Source of the DNA: Halorubrum depositum
GTDB lineage: Archaea > Halobacteriota > Halobacteria > Halobacteriales > Haloferacaceae
Assembly: GCF_007671725.1 (NCBI RefSeq)
Contig: NZ_VCNM01000001.1
Coordinates: 1,364,001 to 1,428,000 of the forward strand
DNA: 64,000 bases
Reading direction: 5' to 3'
Shown: piece after piece, positions 63,851 through 64,000 of the stretch
Numbering within the stretch: the stretch's first letter is position 1
Layout of the letters: each line of letters opens with the position of its first letter
Translations under genes and position numbers: made by a program
The notes under the pieces: model-generated
Databases searched by the model: none
Told to the model about the DNA's origin: nothing
The model's input: the letters and a program-made list of their open reading frames with translations, nothing else

Positions 63851-63933
63851 GCCGGACGCCGGCGACCTCGACGCTCGCACTCGGCCTCCGCGGGCCGACG
63901 TACTTTTAAGAGCCGTCCCCGCGACCGATCGGT

Positions 63934-64000
63934 ATGAGCAACGCGCCGACGACCGAGCCGTGCGACGACTGCGGCGAGCCGACGACGGACGCGCTCGCGC
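63934..64000 (+). CDS. N-terminus of a possible zinc-ribbon protein (partial)
   Basis: The ATG at 63934 starts an open frame that leaves the window after 22 residues: MSNAPTTEPCDDCGEPTTDALA. The CDDC pair suggests a zinc ribbon. A TATA-like acttttaaga (63902-63911) lies about 25 bp upstream, which supports a real gene. Nothing more can be said. Confidence 0.6.
   Translation, partial: MSNAPTTEPCDDCGEPTTDALA

Overview
The window is a chromosome segment from a haloarchaeon, most like Halorubrum or a close relative in feel. The DNA is very GC-rich, the proteins are strongly acidic, and many genes have a TATA-like box about 25-30 bp before the start codon, as expected for leaderless transcripts. 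Archaeal markers include PCNA, thermosome, Hjc, Hel308, RIO1, Cgi121, PurO and a Get3/ArsA ATPase. Haloarchaeal hallmarks include divergent tatC genes (one a double-TatC fusion), an S-layer glycoprotein, a PGF-CTERM surface protein and Tat lipoproteins. The genus is an inference; no 16S rRNA gene is present.

Layout. 1-4.3 kb: the tail of a membrane protein, a low-GC orphan gene and the two divergent tatC genes. 4.4-22.5 kb: housekeeping and repair genes (uvrA, RidA, a MutS-family ATPase, LarE-like, malate dehydrogenase, an MFS carrier, a histidine kinase, PCNA, phosphohexomutase, an FMN reductase, hjc, rio1, KH protein). 22.5-25.6 kb: thermosome and a LUD-domain protein. 25.6-34.5 kb: a surface-biology island with lower and uneven GC. 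It holds three small putative regulators, AT-rich operator-like motifs, a 1472-residue S-layer-type glycoprotein, a PGF-CTERM protein and an FkbM methyltransferase, and it ends at a tRNA-Lys with duplicated tRNA-end sequence. 34.9-43.2 kb: an M20 peptidase, hisA, a Tat lipoprotein and a thiBPQ-like ABC operon with a palindrome at its start. 43.7-64 kb: an aminotransferase, a small DUF424/TPR cluster, hisB, hel308-cgi121, tRNA-Gln, purO, an S9 peptidase, several conserved haloarchaeal small proteins, cstA, a Get3/ArsA operon, a CobW GTPase, upp, and the start of a zinc-ribbon-like protein.

How the parts fit. Tat export (tatC pair) serves the Tat lipoproteins seen here (the ThiB-like binding protein and the 273-residue lipoprotein). 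The S-layer gene, the PGF-CTERM protein and the FkbM methyltransferase probably all act at the cell surface. Four repair or replication proteins (UvrA, Hjc, Hel308, PCNA) are scattered rather than clustered.

The most unusual signal is a family of three long intergenic elements (about 11.30-11.60, 22.52-22.73 and 43.21-43.57 kb). They share short, nearly identical anchor blocks, but the DNA between the anchors is replaced in each copy by different perfect hairpins, many with 3-nt loops. Conserved anchors with sequence-variable but structure-conserved stems suggest either a structured RNA family or a hairpin-shuffling repeat. I do not recognise this family. Starts were chosen from TATA spacing, operon overlaps and family length. 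No database search was possible.
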